Positions 6,751 to 16,049 of a stretch of DNA of 32,009 bases are shown piece after piece. The DNA lies in NCBI GenBank assembly GCA_031287685.1, contig JAITSQ010000015.1:1-32009 (forward strand), written 5' to 3'. Below the pieces are notes generated by a model. It saw only the letters and a list, made by a program, of their open reading frames with translations. It made no database searches and was not told where the DNA came from. This DNA is from Clostridiales bacterium. Its GTDB lineage: Bacteria > Bacillota > Clostridia > Lachnospirales > WQUN01. Within the stretch, counting starts at the first letter, position 1, and the number at the start of each line of letters is the position of its first letter. The position numbers and the translations under genes were made by a program.

Positions 6751-9012
6751 TTATTTTCTTAAGCTGAATTTGGCCACGCTGCCCCTAAGCATTTCGGACT
6801 GGCTGGACAGCTCCTGCGCGCTCGCGGCGGATTCCTCGCTCGTGGCGGTGTTCTTTTGCGTGGCTGTGGCAATCTGGTTAATGCCTAGGCTTATTTGACC
6901 TATGCTCTCGTTCTGCTCACTCGAGGCTATCGACACGCGGGCGATTATCTCCCCAATCGAGCTGACCTCGCCGATGATATTGTTGAGAGCCTCGGCGGTT
7001 CTGGCGGCGGTGGCGGAACCCTCCTCCGTCTTGGAAATAGAACCCTCCACAAGCTCTGTCGTCTCCTTGGCAGCGACGGAGGACCGCCCCGCCAGGTTGC
7101 GCACTTCCTCAGCCACGACGGCGAAGCCCTTGCCGTGCTCCCCTGCGCGGGCAGCCTCAACGGCGGCGTTGAGCGCCAGCAGGTTCGTCTGGAAAGCTAT
7201 GTCGTCAATCACCTTAATAATCCGACCGATATTGCCGGCGGCTTCCTTAATGCCCCCCATAGCGGAAAGCATTCTCGACATTTCCTCCGTGCCGTGGGCG
7301 CCCATTTTCGCGGCGCGCTCGGTAATCTCCTTGGCCTTTTGGGCGGCCTCGGCGTTGCCCTCCGCCTGCGACGCTATTATCGACAGCGACGCGGACAGCT
7401 CCTCCACTCCGCTGGCCTGCTCGGTGCTGTTCTGCGCCAGGTCCATGCTGCTTTCAGAAATCTGGCGCGCCCCGGCGGCCACCTGGTCGGACGCGCTGTT
7501 GATATTGCCGATAAGCTCGTTAAACGTCGACAGGATTTTCTCAAGCGCGGACTTAATCGGCGCGTAATCCCCTATATAGTCCATAGCCACGCGCTGATTC
7601 AAATCCTGCGCGGCCATCTTAATCAAAATGTCGGAAATATTGTTCACATAGCCGGAAATGGTCTTAATGGTGATGTTCATCGCCTCGGCCATTTTATGGA
7701 AATCACCCTTATAGCCGCGCTCCACGGACACGCCCAAATTACCCTTGCTCAATTCCTCAAGCACCGAGCCGATGTCGCTTATGGCGGCGTATACAATCTT
7801 GATAAGGCTGCTCAGCCCTACGGCGATTTTATTCCACTCGCCCTTATACAGGGACGCGTCCACGGACACGTCCAGCTCGCCCCGAGCGGCTTCGCTTATA
7901 AGCTCGTTCACGTCGGCGCTGAGTTTGTTCAGCTGCCCCTTGCAGATATTGCCCGCCTCCGTAATGCGGCCGAGCCGCCCCGGCAGATTAGGCACGTCAA
8001 AGTCAAACTCTCCCGCCGCGATTTTTTCAAGTATATCCACCACGCCTCGGAGCTGAAGTATAAGGAACTGGCAGGACCTGTTAACCGCCCCCGCCGCTTC
8101 TTTATACGCGCCGTGGAACTGCGACTCGTCGATAACCTCCATCGTGCGGCCCTCCTCGTAAGCCGTGGAGACGCGGTTGACTTCCCCGATTATGGCTTTA
8201 ATCGCGTCGGACACGTCCACAAGGCTCCGGGAGAGGACGCCTATTTCGTCCCGCCGGTTGCTGCCCTTGACCGCGTCAAGATCCCCCTTGGAAAGCAGGG
8301 AAAGCGCGCCCACGACCTTATTCAGCGGCGTGGAAATCGACCGCGAGATGGTGTACGCCAGCCAGAGCGCCGCGAGGACCGCCGCGAGGCTGATCGCGAG
8401 AATAATCGTCTCAAGCCGCCTGACTTCGACCGTCGTCGCGTCTGAGGCGTTATCGTAAGCCGTCTGAAGCTCTTCGATAAGACTGTAAAAATTTTCCGTC
8501 ACTTCCGAGGTAATCGGGGCGGCCGCGTTTATTCCGGCTAAAACTTCCGCCTCTGGCGCGCCGCTCATTATCGAGTCGTAGACTGTCTTGGCGTTGGCCG
8601 CGTAGTCGCTGACTATGAGCTGCTTGATTTTCGCGGCTTTCTGTTTTCTGTCCTGTTTTTGCGTGTCCGTTATAGTGTCGTTTTCATCAAGAGTCGTGTC
8701 ATAGTCCTCAAAGAGCGAGTTGATTTTTGTCATCCCCTCCTGGAGTTGGCTGTAGTTCGATTTGACCGAGTCCGTGTCGCCGATGAAGTAGTTCATCCCC
8801 ATACCGGTGACGAGCCGCCTGGCGGAGCGGTATTCGCTCCGCGCGCTGATCAGGTTGATAACCCCGCCCGCGGAGTAGTCCAGAAGCTCCGTGTACTTGC
8901 TGTCAATGCTGCCTATACTGATCACGCTCATACTGGAAATCGCTATAATTACCGCGATTAAAATTCCGAAGCCCACAGCCAGCTTTCCGCTCACCTTTAA
9001 GTTCACCAACAT
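6751..9012 (-). CDS. Methyl-accepting chemotaxis protein with repeated HAMP-like units
   Basis: A 753-residue transmembrane chemoreceptor. It has a first membrane segment (about 10-32), an extracytoplasmic four-helix-type sensor domain (about 33-200), a second membrane segment (about 202-222) and a HAMP domain (about 221-275). A long stretch to about residue 520 repeats HAMP-like motifs ([31 protein letters not shown] and AQDLNQRV). The C-terminal signalling hairpin carries the conserved tip [20 protein letters not shown] and [15 protein letters not shown]. It would signal through CheA and CheW, which are not in this window. The ATG at 9012 has a GGGGGAG ribosome site. It lies 57 bp behind cca on the same strand. 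The ligand is unknown. Confidence 0.95.
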   Translation of the reverse strand: MLVNLKVSGKLAVGFGILIAVIIAISSMSVISIGSIDSKYTELLDYSAGGVINLISARSEYRSARRLVTGMGMNYFIGDTDSVKSNYSQLQEGMTKINSLFEDYDTTLDENDTITDTQKQDRKQKAAKIKQLIVSDYAANAKTVYDSIMSGAPEAEVLAGINAAAPITSEVTENFYSLIEELQTAYDNASDATTVEVRRLETIILAISLAAVLAALWLAYTISRSISTPLNKVVGALSLLSKGDLDAVKGSNRRDEIGVLSRSLVDVSDAIKAIIGEVNRVSTAYEEGRTMEVIDESQFHGAYKEAAGAVNRSCQFLILQLRGVVDILEKIAAGEFDFDVPNLPGRLGRITEAGNICKGQLNKLSADVNELISEAARGELDVSVDASLYKGEWNKIAVGLSSLIKIVYAAISDIGSVLEELSKGNLGVSVERGYKGDFHKMAEAMNITIKTISGYVNNISDILIKMAAQDLNQRVAMDYIGDYAPIKSALEKILSTFNELIGNINSASDQVAAGARQISESSMDLAQNSTEQASGVEELSASLSIIASQAEGNAEAAQKAKEITERAAKMGAHGTEEMSRMLSAMGGIKEAAGNIGRIIKVIDDIAFQTNLLALNAAVEAARAGEHGKGFAVVAEEVRNLAGRSSVAAKETTELVEGSISKTEEGSATAARTAEALNNIIGEVSSIGEIIARVSIASSEQNESIGQISLGINQIATATQKNTATSEESAASAQELSSQSEMLRGSVAKFSLRK

Positions 9013-9069
9013 ACAAAATCTCCCCCTCTAAAAGTGTCTCATCCGTCCCAGAGCAAAGACTTCCGAATT

Positions 9070-10263
9070 TTAATACATTGTATCACGAATTACGTCGCTT
9101 TGCAAGAGTAAATTTGCAATTTCCAATAACTTACGACGATTATTTTTCTCGGGGTCCGCCAAAACTTCGTTCAGCAGCGCCGTCAGCACCGTTCCGACCT
9201 GTTTCCCCCGCGCGCCGAGCGCGGTTATGTCCAGCCCCGTCACCGCCAAGTCCTTCCTTGTTATGGGGGCTTGCTCCGCCGCGCGCGCGTATTCCCGCGC
9301 TTTTTCGCAGGCCGCGCCGCCGAATCTCTCCCGAAAATCCAGCCACCGCCAAAAAAGCTCCGCCCCCATTTCGGACATCAGGAAGCGGGCCGCGCGCTCG
9401 TCCTCCGGTATTTCCCGCCGGAGGCCCCGCAGAACGCCGAGCGTGTCCTTAACCTCCCGGTTGCTGAGCGTCAGGGCTTTCAGCAGCCCCTCCGGCTCGT
9501 CCGCGAAGGCGAAAAACGCCGGCAGCCCCGGCGCGCGCCTCAGCCCGCTTATAATTTTATCCAGGTTTTCCGCCAAATAATCGTGAAGCCTCGCGTTATA
9601 ATAGAAAAGAAGCCGCGTGTCCGCGAGGGTCCGCAGGTTTTCCGGGTTTTCCGAGCCGATTATTTTAAGAAATTCCTCCGTCACTCTCTCTCCGCTTATC
9701 CCGGTTAGGAGCGGCGCCTTTTCGTATATCGCGCGGAGGGTGTCCGGCTCAATTTCAAAACCGAGCGCGGCGGCGAAACGCGCCGCCCGGAGCATACGCA
9801 GACCGTCCTCGGAGAACCTCTCCGACGGGTCGCCCACGCCGCGTATCAGGCGGGCCTCAATGTCGGCCCGCCCGCCGAACAGGTCTATAAAGCCCTCTCG
9901 TGGATGAAAGGCCATCGCGTTGACGGTGAAATCCCGCCGCCTCAAGTCCTCGGTCAAATCCCCGGTGAAGGTCACGCTGTCGGGCCGGCGGTTGTCGCTG
10001 TACTTTCCGTCCACGCGGAAGGTCGTTACCTCATACGCCCCGCCGCCCAGAAGCACCGTCACCGTCCCGTGGGCGATTCCCGTGTCCGCCGTGCGCCGGA
10101 AAAGCCGCTTGACCTCCGCCGGCGGGGCCGCCGAGGCTATGTCATAGTCCTTCGGCTCCTTGCCGAGCAGCGAATCCCGCACGCACCCCCCCACGACATA
10201 TGCGGCGTGGCCGGCGCCGTTCAGCGTATCAATTATTTTAAGCGCGTCAGAAGGCAGCCTCAT
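9070..10263 (-). CDS. cca: CCA tRNA nucleotidyltransferase
   Basis: Class II nucleotidyltransferase that adds or repairs the CCA end of tRNAs from CTP and ATP. The 397-residue product shows the N-terminal signature VVGGCVRDSLLG (residues 23-34), the metal-binding DYD pair (D39, D41), the RRDFTVNAMAF motif and the ERFSEDGLRMLRAARFAAAL motif that follows it. It lacks an obvious HD domain. The ATG has AAGGTGG 6 nt upstream. The gene is transcribed toward the chemoreceptor. Poly(A) polymerases share this fold; the length and single-copy context favour the CCA-adding role. Confidence 0.93.
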   Translation of the reverse strand: MRLPSDALKIIDTLNGAGHAAYVVGGCVRDSLLGKEPKDYDIASAAPPAEVKRLFRRTADTGIAHGTVTVLLGGGAYEVTTFRVDGKYSDNRRPDSVTFTGDLTEDLRRRDFTVNAMAFHPREGFIDLFGGRADIEARLIRGVGDPSERFSEDGLRMLRAARFAAALGFEIEPDTLRAIYEKAPLLTGISGERVTEEFLKIIGSENPENLRTLADTRLLFYYNARLHDYLAENLDKIISGLRRAPGLPAFFAFADEPEGLLKALTLSNREVKDTLGVLRGLRREIPEDERAARFLMSEMGAELFWRWLDFRERFGGAACEKAREYARAAEQAPITRKDLAVTGLDITALGARGKQVGTVLTALLNEVLADPEKNNRRKLLEIANLLLQSDVIRDTMY

Positions 10264-10316
10264 CTCAACCCACCTTAATTTTTCCTTACGGTTTTCTTAC
10301 ATTTCGCCGAAGCCTA

Positions 10317-10345
10317 TTGACTTCCCCGGAGCTCCGGGTTATACT
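10317..10345 (+). promoter_or_regulatory. Orphan sigma-A-like promoter over a 14-bp palindrome
   Basis: TTGACT (10317-10322) and TATACT (10340-10345) are 17 bp apart on the plus strand. The spacer contains the perfect palindrome CCCGGAGCTCCGGG (10325-10338). No plus-strand gene follows; a terminator hairpin starts about 25 bp past the predicted start point. The palindrome could instead be an operator for the divergent cca gene. Confidence 0.45.
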
Positions 10346-10375
10346 ATTATTAAACTTCCTCTTTTGAAATAAATG

Positions 10376-10406
10376 AAAAGCCGCGCCTGCCCATCGCGCG
10401 GCTTTT
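10376..10406. terminator. Bidirectional intrinsic terminator
   Basis: AAAAGCCGCGC and GCGCGGCTTTT form a GC-rich stem with a 9-nt loop, followed by a T-run on each strand. It lies between the 3' end of the symporter gene and the 5' end of cca. Confidence 0.8.
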
Positions 10407-10414
10407 TCGCGCGG

Positions 10415-10457
10415 CTCGGCGTTTTTTCGCGCTTCCCCGCGAAAAAGCCCCTTCCTT
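10415..10457 (-). repeat. Hairpin module after the symporter gene
   Basis: On the minus strand AAGGAAGGGGC, a T-run, CGCG, loop GGGAAG, CGCG and an A-run end in ACGCCGAG. Flanks match the modules at 1-206. The T-run and stem (10422-10446) would also terminate the symporter transcript, whose stop codon is at 10463. Confidence 0.75.
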
Positions 10458-10462
10458 ACAAA

Positions 10463-11938
10463 TCACTCAAACTCCGCCCCGCCCTTTTCTACCCGCTCAA
10501 ACTCCTCACACACCTCGGAGGGAGGCGGAGCGGTGGCGAAGCTGACGGCCAAAGTCGCCGCCAGGGACACGGCGAAGCCCGGTATGAGGGAATACAGCCC
10601 CGTGACCCGGCCAAGCCCCGTCAGATAATCCCAGATTATGACCGTTCCCCCGCCGCTTATAATGCCCGCTATGGCGCCGCGCCCGTTGACGCGCTTGTTG
10701 TAGAGCGAAAGCAGGATAACCGCGCCGAAGGCCGAGCCGAAGCCCGCCCACGCGTCCGAAACAAGCGACATTATGCTGCTGTTCCTGCCAAGCGCGATTA
10801 AAAACGCCGCTGCGGACACCACCAGCACGGCGCCGCGGCTGACGAGCATAAGCCGCCTGTCGTCGCAGTCCTTGCGGACAAGGGGCCTGTATATATCGTA
10901 GGCCAGAGAGGAAGCCGTCACCAGCAGCTGAGAATCCGCCGTGGACATAATCGCCGCCAGAATCCCGCAGAGGAAAAAGCCCCCCAGGATCGGCGCGGGG
11001 ATTATCGCGGGCCAGTTCATAAAAATTTTGTCAATCATCGCTATAAAAACCGTCTCCGGGTCGGACAAGCCCGGCACAAACGCCCGGCCCGCCACCCCCA
11101 CCGCTATGGCGAAGCCAAGCGAGAAAACGACCCAGACAATGGCTATCCTGGCGGATTTGGAAACGCTTTTTTCGTCCCGTATGGCCATAAACCGAGTCAG
11201 GATATGCGGCATACCGAAATAGCCCAAGCCCCAGGCCAGCTGGGATATTATGGAAACCGCGCCTCCTCCGCCCGCGACCGGGCTTAAAAACCCCTCCGGC
11301 AGAGCCGCCGGGTCAACCCCGCCCATTACGCACAGCGCGATAATCGGCACGGAGAGGATGGCCAGAAGCATTAGCATCCCCTGCAGAAAATCCGTCACGC
11401 ACACGGCGGAGAAGCCGCCCATGAACGTATAACCCAGAATCAGCGCGGCGGACACCGTCAGAGAGAACACATAGCCCGTGCCGAAAACAGTCGAAAAAAG
11501 AGTCCCCCCCGCGACGAAGGCCGAGGCGGCGTATACGGTGAAAAACACGGCAATGACCACTGCGGAGACCGTCCGGAGCGTCCCGGAGGAATCTCGGAAT
11601 CTGTTCTCTAAGTATGCCGGGATTGTGATAGAATCCCCCGCCGCGATTGTGTACCGGCGCAGGCGCTTGGCGACTATGAGCCAGTTGGCGGCGGTGCCGA
11701 GGGCGAGTCCGGCCGCAATCCATATCCGGCCCGTGCCCATAGCGTAAATCGCGCCCGGCAGGCCCATAAGCAGCCAGCCCGACATATCCGAAGCCTGCGC
11801 GGACATAGCCGCCACCCACGAGCCGAGATTGCGCCCGTCCAGAAAATACTGCGAAGCGCTGTCGTTTTTCTTGAAGCAGGCCGCCCCCACGCCCATCATA
11901 ACAGCGGCGTACAGGGCGAATGAAATTATTAAGGACAT
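10463..11938 (-). CDS. putP: Sodium/proline symporter, PutP type
   Basis: A 491-residue sodium:solute symporter with about 12-13 membrane helices. PutP-type motifs are visible: the N-terminal SQYFLDGRNLGSWVAAMSAQ, ASDMSGWLLMGLPGA in the early helices, WGLGYFGMPHILTRFMAI in the middle, and ILAAIMSTADSQLLVTASSL near residue 335. These favour Na+-coupled proline uptake, although related members move other solutes. The last 30 or so residues are charged and cytoplasmic. The ATG at 11938 is preceded by AAAGGAA. It stands alone, with hairpin modules on both sides. Confidence 0.88.
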   Translation of the reverse strand: MSLIISFALYAAVMMGVGAACFKKNDSASQYFLDGRNLGSWVAAMSAQASDMSGWLLMGLPGAIYAMGTGRIWIAAGLALGTAANWLIVAKRLRRYTIAAGDSITIPAYLENRFRDSSGTLRTVSAVVIAVFFTVYAASAFVAGGTLFSTVFGTGYVFSLTVSAALILGYTFMGGFSAVCVTDFLQGMLMLLAILSVPIIALCVMGGVDPAALPEGFLSPVAGGGGAVSIISQLAWGLGYFGMPHILTRFMAIRDEKSVSKSARIAIVWVVFSLGFAIAVGVAGRAFVPGLSDPETVFIAMIDKIFMNWPAIIPAPILGGFFLCGILAAIMSTADSQLLVTASSLAYDIYRPLVRKDCDDRRLMLVSRGAVLVVSAAAFLIALGRNSSIMSLVSDAWAGFGSAFGAVILLSLYNKRVNGRGAIAGIISGGGTVIIWDYLTGLGRVTGLYSLIPGFAVSLAATLAVSFATAPPPSEVCEEFERVEKGGAEFE

Positions 11939-12057
11939 TGGCTCGGTTCCTTTCGTATGTAAGCGCTCTTGTTGGGGCCGCGCCGTTGTAAGCGCGCCCT
12001 CCCGGTATTACGGCGTCGGGCAGGGCGGGGCTTTTGGATGGGCCGCGAAAGTTTGCG

Positions 12058-12162
12058 GCAGCTTTTTCGCGAAGCGAAAACAGCGAGAGAAATAAAGAGA
12101 GCCGCCAAAAAATACTGAGCAAGGAGGGGGCTTGGAGCGTCCGAAAGCGGCTCCAAGCGCCG
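12058..12162 (+). repeat. Two degenerate hairpin modules
   Basis: The first is TTTTCGC, loop GAA and GCGAAAA (12064-12080), with remnants of the module flanks. The second begins GAGCAAGGAGGGGG (12117-12130) and has 9-bp arms GCTTGGAGC and GCTCCAAGC (12130-12138 and 12150-12158). The 11939-12186 gap between putP and cinA holds no gene that I can support. The second module lies just past the stop of cinA and could end its transcript, but it lacks T-runs. Confidence 0.6.
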
Positions 12163-12186
12163 GATACTCATAAAACAACGGCGGGG

Positions 12187-13419
12187 TTATCCCTTCAGCG
12201 CCGCCAGCCTCACCATATCAAGCGCCTTTACGACGGAGCTTTTTCTGATTTTTTCCCGCGTGCCGGTGAAATGAAATTCCCGGACGTCCGTGCGCCCGAA
12301 CGCGCGCAGACCGACATACACAAGGCCCGCGGGCTTTCCCGTCCCGTCCGAAGCCGGCCCGGCGATTCCCGTAATAGACACGCCTATGTCGGTTCCAAGA
12401 TTGCGCGTGATTCCTTCGGCCATTTCCGCGGCGCACTCCGCGCTGACCGCGCCAAAGTCCCGCAATGTATCGCGCGAAACGCCGAGCCGCGTGACCTTCG
12501 CCTCGTTGTCGTAAGCCACGACCCCCTCTTTCAGGGCCGCCGACACGCCCGGGCAATCCCCCAAGGCGGCGCAGAGCAGGCCCGCCGTGCAGCTCTCCGC
12601 GCAGGCTATGGTCAGGCCCCGCTCCACGAGCAGGCCCGCCACGGTCTCCGCCAGGCTTTTATCCCGCTCGGAATAAATTTTGTCCCCGAAAATGGCGCGA
12701 AGCTCCGCCGCGACAGGCTCTATAAGCGCGGCGGCGGCCTCCTCCGTGTCCGCCCGGCCCGTGACGCGCAGGTGCACTTCCATAAGTTTGGCGTAGGGGG
12801 CTACGGTCGGGTTCCCCCCCGCAAGCCAGGGCTTTATAAGCTCTTCGGCGGCGGATTCCCCTATTCCGCAGATTCTGAGCGTCCGCGACACAAGAGTCCC
12901 GCCTCCGTATTTTTTAAGAAGGGGGACAGCGGCGGACTCAAACATCGGCTCAAGCTCATCCGGCGGCCCGGGCAGGATTATGAGCGTCCTGCCGTCCCGC
13001 TCTATGGCGCAGCCGGGCGCGGTGCCGTTTCCGTTGCGCAGAACGGCCGCCCCGCGCGGGATAAGCGCCTGCTTCTCGTTATTCGCCGTCATAGGCAAGC
13101 CGCGCCGACCGAAAAACGCCTTTATATCCGCCAGCGCCTGTTCGTCCGTGTCGAGCGGCAGGCCGAAATATTCGGCGCAGGTTTCTTTGGTCAGGTCGTC
13201 CTCCGTGGGGCCAAGCCCGCCGGAGCATATGACGATTTCCGCGCGGGCAAACGCCGTCTCAAGGGCCTCGCGCAGCCTCCCGGCGTTATCCCCAACCGTC
13301 GTCTGAAAATAACAGTTTATGCCCAGCCCGGCGAGTTTCCGCGACAAAAAGGCTGCGTTTGTGTTGACTATATCTCCCAAAAGAAGCTCCGTGCCGACGG
13401 AGAGGATTTCAGCGGTCAT
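12187..13419 (-). CDS. cinA: CinA-family protein, nicotinamide-nucleotide amidase
   Basis: A 410-residue two-domain protein. The N-terminal MoaB/MogA-like domain starts AEILSVGTELLLGDIVNTNA and contains SGGLGPTEDDLT. The C-terminal CinA domain contains ACAESCTAGLL and SITGIAGPASDGTGKPAGLV. CinA proteins hydrolyse damaged pyridine nucleotides (NMN deamidase and ADP-ribose pyrophosphatase activities) and are often linked to competence and RecA operons. The frame extends to 13503, but the ATG at 13419 has GGAGGG upstream and begins the conserved domain. It overlaps the 3' end of pgsA by 11 bp, so translation is probably coupled. Confidence 0.93.
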   Translation of the reverse strand: MTAEILSVGTELLLGDIVNTNAAFLSRKLAGLGINCYFQTTVGDNAGRLREALETAFARAEIVICSGGLGPTEDDLTKETCAEYFGLPLDTDEQALADIKAFFGRRGLPMTANNEKQALIPRGAAVLRNGNGTAPGCAIERDGRTLIILPGPPDELEPMFESAAVPLLKKYGGGTLVSRTLRICGIGESAAEELIKPWLAGGNPTVAPYAKLMEVHLRVTGRADTEEAAAALIEPVAAELRAIFGDKIYSERDKSLAETVAGLLVERGLTIACAESCTAGLLCAALGDCPGVSAALKEGVVAYDNEAKVTRLGVSRDTLRDFGAVSAECAAEMAEGITRNLGTDIGVSITGIAGPASDGTGKPAGLVYVGLRAFGRTDVREFHFTGTREKIRKSSVVKALDMVRLAALKG

Positions 13420-13993
13420 TCTCGCCCTCCTTAAATATTTTCCTGTTTTTGTACAGATAGTGGGCGCCTGACGTGACTGAAAGTATCGCCGAAAGCCACA
13501 CAAGCCCTGCCGTTATCAAGTCCATGGCCGTCTTTAACGCAAGCTGGGCGCCGGTATAATCCGCGCAGAGGGAATATCCATTGTTCGCGCCAATGAAAAA
13601 CACCCACAGTATCATTATCATCTGCACGGCGGTCTTGACCTTCCCGTGCATATCGGCGGCGATAACCACCCGTTTTTCCGCCGCCACGAGCCGCAGGCCC
13701 GTCACGATAAACTCCCGCGCGATCATTATTATGACCATAAACGACGGGATTTCATTATCGCTTAAAATGACAAGCGCGGCCATGACCAAAAGTTTATCCG
13801 CCAACGGGTCGGAGAATTTTCCGAAAGTAGTCACTTGGTTGTATTTCCGCGCGACATATCCGTCCAGAAAATCCGTCGCCGACGCGGCGGCGAACAGAAC
13901 TCCCGCGATCAGGTTCCTCCCCGTCAGCGCGAAAAACACGAAAAACGGTATTATGACGACGCGCAGGAGCGTCAGCTTATTGGCTGTGTTCAT
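13409..13993 (-). CDS. pgsA: CDP-diacylglycerol-glycerol-3-phosphate phosphatidyltransferase
   Basis: PgsA makes phosphatidylglycerol phosphate from CDP-diacylglycerol and glycerol 3-phosphate at the membrane. The 194-residue product has the CDP-alcohol phosphotransferase signature with D41, D44, G45, A48, R49, G58, D62 and D66, spaced as in the family. It begins with the usual NTANKLTLLRVVIIPFF helix and has several membrane segments. It lies between an uncharacterised membrane-anchored protein (20 bp gap) and cinA (11 bp overlap). The pgsA-cinA order is common in Bacillota and supports the call. Confidence 0.95.
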   Translation of the reverse strand: MNTANKLTLLRVVIIPFFVFFALTGRNLIAGVLFAAASATDFLDGYVARKYNQVTTFGKFSDPLADKLLVMAALVILSDNEIPSFMVIIMIAREFIVTGLRLVAAEKRVVIAADMHGKVKTAVQMIMILWVFFIGANNGYSLCADYTGAQLALKTAMDLITAGLVWLSAILSVTSGAHYLYKNRKIFKEGENDR

Positions 13994-14013
13994 TATAAAC
14001 CGCCCCCTCCCCG

Positions 14014-14613
14014 TTACTGAATGTATACGACGCTGGTTATCTTGTTGTTTTCATCCAGGGTATAGCGCCACTTGAGTTTGCCCATATTATTCGTCTGCCA
14101 GAGCGAAATGACGGTGCTTTTCGTCTTTACCGTGCCGTCCGCGCCCGTGTTATTGTTGGTATGGACGGCCTCTATCCCTATCGAATAGCATATCGTGTTC
14201 TGTTCTTTGTATTTTTTTAACCCGGACTTTAAGTTGTCGAGCTGCTCCCCCAATGGCAGGCTTTCCCGGAACTCGTCGGAATAAAGGCGGCGCTCTTGCT
14301 CAATCAGCGGCTTCAGCAGGTCGTCGTTTTTAAGCATACCCCCATAAATCAGGCGGCGAATGTCGCAGCTTACGGAAACGGCCTCCTCGGCGCTTTCCGG
14401 CGTTTTATACTTGTATTCCTTAACTCGGTCGTATAGTTTAACGGCCATAGCCCGGCGCGCCTCCACGAAATTGTCTCCCTCGCCCCCGGAGCGGCTCCGG
14501 GCGTAGCGCACGCCCCCCGCGATAGCCGCGCCGAAGGCCGCCACGATAAGAGCCGCCAAAAAAGGGTTCACGCCCCGTTTTTTTTGCCTTACAAGTTTTA
14601 TTTTATCCGCCAT
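14014..14613 (-). CDS. Membrane-anchored hypothetical protein
   Basis: A 199-residue protein with a basic start (KIKLVRQKKR), one membrane helix (about residues 17-33) and an extracytoplasmic region of about 160 residues. The latter is mixed helix and strand, ending in strands (STVISLWQTNNMGKLKWRYT). The topology is inside-to-outside. I do not recognise a catalytic motif. It is 3 bp downstream of trxA and 20 bp upstream of pgsA, so all are probably on one transcript. It may be a lipid- or envelope-associated protein, but this is only inferred from its position. Confidence 0.8.
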   Translation of the reverse strand: MADKIKLVRQKKRGVNPFLAALIVAAFGAAIAGGVRYARSRSGGEGDNFVEARRAMAVKLYDRVKEYKYKTPESAEEAVSVSCDIRRLIYGGMLKNDDLLKPLIEQERRLYSDEFRESLPLGEQLDNLKSGLKKYKEQNTICYSIGIEAVHTNNNTGADGTVKTKSTVISLWQTNNMGKLKWRYTLDENNKITSVVYIQ

Positions 14614-14616
14614 AAA

Positions 14617-14922
14617 TCAGCTTATAAGCTCCATTATCTCGTCCTTGGGGCATACCCCGAACAGAGAGTTCAGCCGCTGCCCGTCCCGAAACGACACCAG
14701 CGCGGGGATATTGCGAACGCCGTAATCCGCGGCGATTTCCGGCGCGTGGTCTACGTTTACCTTGCAGAAACGCACGTCCCGCCGCTCACTCGCCAGCTCC
14801 TCTATAAGCGGCGCGAGCATTTTGCACGGCACGCACCAGTCCGCGTAAAAATCCACAATGACGGGCTTGGTTTCGCTGTTTATAACTTCAAAAAAGGTCG
14901 TTTTGTCAAGATGTTCTACCAT
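14617..14922 (-). CDS. trxA: Thioredoxin with WCVPC active site
   Basis: A 101-residue thioredoxin that reduces protein disulfides in the cytoplasm. The redox site is WCVPCK with C30 and C33; the residue after the first Cys is Val where the classical form has Gly, which may alter redox potential. The cis-proline loop (NIPALVSF, P73) and the FYADWC strand are normal. The ATG has AGGAGGT upstream. It lies 56 bp downstream of the epimerase and just before the anchored hypothetical protein. No thioredoxin reductase gene is seen in the window. Confidence 0.93.
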   Translation of the reverse strand: MVEHLDKTTFFEVINSETKPVIVDFYADWCVPCKMLAPLIEELASERRDVRFCKVNVDHAPEIAADYGVRNIPALVSFRDGQRLNSLFGVCPKDEIMELIS

Positions 14923-14978
14923 TGTTTACCTTACCTCCTTGGTTAATTTCGCGCGTGGTTTTGAGTCCTCTCCTCGCC

Positions 14979-15989
14979 TTAAAGGCCCGCCTTTACGCGG
15001 CTCGCGGCCTCGGCAAGCTCTTTCTCCACCGCGTCGCACCATTTGTCGTAAGCCTCGTTCGGCGCCTGAAGCGCGGGGGTTTTCCTGAACGCCTCGACGC
15101 ACTCGCCCACGCCGGCGTCGAAGCGGATTCCCGCCGAAAACCCGGGCACGGCGCGCTTAATCTTGGTGTTGTCGAAAACCCCGTTGCAGGATTTGTCGCC
15201 CAGAAGCTCTCCCCACATATCGTTGGGCGCGGTCCGGCATATAAAATCGCTCGCCGCGTGGACGGCGCGCAGCTGCACGCCCAGCGCGTCCGCGTGGAGC
15301 TGATAAATCTGGTTCCAGGTGAGCGCCTGGTCGCTCGTTATATGGAAAACCTCCCCCAGCGCCTGCGGGTTGCCCAGAAGGCCGATAAACGCCTTTGCGA
15401 AGTCGTCGCTGTGGGTAAGCGTCCAAAGGGTCAGGCCGTCGCCGGGGATTACGACAGTCTTGCCCCGCGCGATGCGCGAAAGCGTGCCGAAGCCCCAGTG
15501 CAGCACGCAGATGTCCGCGCTGTAGGTATGGCTCGGCCGCACGATCGTAACCGGAAATTTGCCCTCGCGGAATAGGTTCGTCAAATATTCCTCACAGGCG
15601 ATTTTATCCCGCGAGTACTGCCAGTACGGGTTGACGAGCGGCGTGGATTCCGTAATGGGGAAACCGGCCGGCGGTTTCTGGTAAGCCGACGCGGAGCTTA
15701 TAAAGACAAACTGCCGCGTTCTGCCGGCGAACAGGCGATAGTCCCGCTCCAAATCCGCCGTCGTAAACGCTATGAAATCCGCCACAGCGTCGAACTTAAG
15801 GCCCTCCACAGCCGCTTTCGCCGCCGCTTCGTCTTTCACGTCCGCTTTGAGGATTTTAACCCCGGCGGGGATTTTATCCGAGCGGCTGCCCCGGTTAAGG
15901 AGATACAGCTCTACGCCCGGGTCCCTCGCCAGTTTGTCGGTTATTCTCATACTTATGTTTCCCGTGCCGCCGATAAACAACACTTTCAT
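14979..15989 (-). CDS. NAD-dependent epimerase/dehydratase family protein
   Basis: A 336-residue extended short-chain dehydrogenase. The N-terminal nucleotide-binding motif is KVLFIGGTGNIS, D55 sits in an acidic stretch (LKADVKD), and the catalytic Tyr and Lys are in YWQYSRDK. The substrate-binding C-terminal half contains WTLTHSDDFAKAFIGL, typical of the family. Sugar-nucleotide substrates are usual, but nothing fixes the substrate here. The frame reaches a TTG at 16013, but the ATG at 15989 begins the Rossmann strand and has AGGGGG upstream. It follows the PfkB kinase by 60 bp on the same strand, suggesting a shared sugar pathway. Confidence 0.88.
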   Translation of the reverse strand: MKVLFIGGTGNISMRITDKLARDPGVELYLLNRGSRSDKIPAGVKILKADVKDEAAAKAAVEGLKFDAVADFIAFTTADLERDYRLFAGRTRQFVFISSASAYQKPPAGFPITESTPLVNPYWQYSRDKIACEEYLTNLFREGKFPVTIVRPSHTYSADICVLHWGFGTLSRIARGKTVVIPGDGLTLWTLTHSDDFAKAFIGLLGNPQALGEVFHITSDQALTWNQIYQLHADALGVQLRAVHAASDFICRTAPNDMWGELLGDKSCNGVFDNTKIKRAVPGFSAGIRFDAGVGECVEAFRKTPALQAPNEAYDKWCDAVEKELAEAASRVKAGL

Positions 15990-16049
15990 TATTATATCCC
16001 CCTGAATTTTCAATTAAACCTTTTGAAGGGCCGAAAGTCCCCCAAAGTC

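Noticed and set aside
12034..13434. 466-codon plus-strand ORF opposite cinA
   Set aside because: Antisense shadow, Arg- and Pro-rich with no recognisable motif.
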